Made by a program: the position numbers and the translations under genes. Source: Sphingobacteriaceae bacterium (GTDB lineage Bacteria; Bacteroidota; Bacteroidia; Sphingobacteriales; Sphingobacteriaceae). From it: 34,418 nt of DNA. Under the pieces are notes generated by a model. It worked only from the letters and a program-made list of their open reading frames with translations. It was not told the origin of the DNA and did no database searches. Shown here piece after piece: positions 34,363 through 34,418 of this stretch (positions are counted from its first letter, which is position 1; each line of letters starts with the position of its first letter). The stretch is from contig CANKAT010000029.1 in NCBI GenBank assembly GCA_947479815.1, forward strand, positions 1 to 34,418, written 5' to 3'.

Positions 34363-34418
34363 ATGAAAATCAATTTAAAATTAATTTGCCTTTGCGGAAT
34401 AGTATTGTTTAGCGGGCC
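34363..34418 (+). CDS. Partial gene: first 18 codons of an exported protein
   Basis: An ATG at 34363 opens a frame that stays open to the window edge and encodes MKINLKLICLCGIVLFSG. Two lysines followed by a hydrophobic stretch look like the start of a signal peptide. The rest lies outside the window, so the product cannot be named. The start is plausible but short. Confidence 0.5.
   Translation, partial: MKINLKLICLCGIVLFSG

Overview
The window looks like chromosomal DNA from a member of the Bacteroidota, most likely Sphingobacteriaceae (Pedobacter or a close relative). The evidence is two SusC/SusD outer-membrane pairs, a FecR relic, AT-rich intergenic DNA with no clear sigma-70 signals, and genes typical of that family. 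The genus is an inference. No tRNA, rRNA, CRISPR array or intact transposase was seen.

Layout. At the left, a SusC/SusD pair (321-4967, minus strand) ends in a strong hairpin terminator at 267-302. Next come a small TMEM220-like membrane protein and an exported RraA-like protein. After a gap filled with heptamer tandem repeats, a long run of minus-strand genes extends from 25186 down to 7411. In transcription order it holds SusC2, SusD2, a hairpin, a SelA/DgaE-like PLP enzyme, three tandem amidohydrolase/deacetylase paralogs, a sulfatase, an enolase-superfamily sugar-acid dehydratase, a BNR (Asp-box) protein, a 2-keto-3-deoxy-galactonokinase, a KDPG/KDPGal aldolase and a hexuronate-type MFS transporter. 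Upstream of SusC2 lies a broken FecR anti-sigma gene. A plus-strand group (25942-30528) then carries a fourth amidohydrolase paralog, an exported sugar-dehydrogenase-like beta-propeller and a lactate-permease family transporter. It converges on a second PLP paralog (30877-32091, minus), preceded in the minus direction by an ActP-type symporter and its DUF485 partner. The first codons of a further plus-strand gene start at 34363.

How the genes may work together (inference). The four amidohydrolases, the sulfatase, the beta-propeller and the RraA-like protein carry Sec-type signal peptides; both PLP enzymes and the enolase-family dehydratase carry twin-arginine leaders. The kinase and aldolase have no leader. 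This suggests that a sulfated and/or N-acylated sugar or sugar acid enters through SusC/SusD and is desulfated, deacylated and then deaminated or dehydrated in the periplasm to a 2-keto-3-deoxy sugar acid. The MFS carrier would import that product, and DgoK plus the aldolase would split it to pyruvate and glyceraldehyde-3-phosphate. Acetate released by deacetylation could be recovered by ActP. All four amidohydrolases share a His-to-Phe change at a position I recall as a metal ligand, so their chemistry may differ from the known family.

Other notable structures are heptanucleotide tandem arrays that start at stop codons, a convergent terminator apparently split by a repeat insertion with a 25-bp duplication, and hairpins placed just upstream of both PLP genes.
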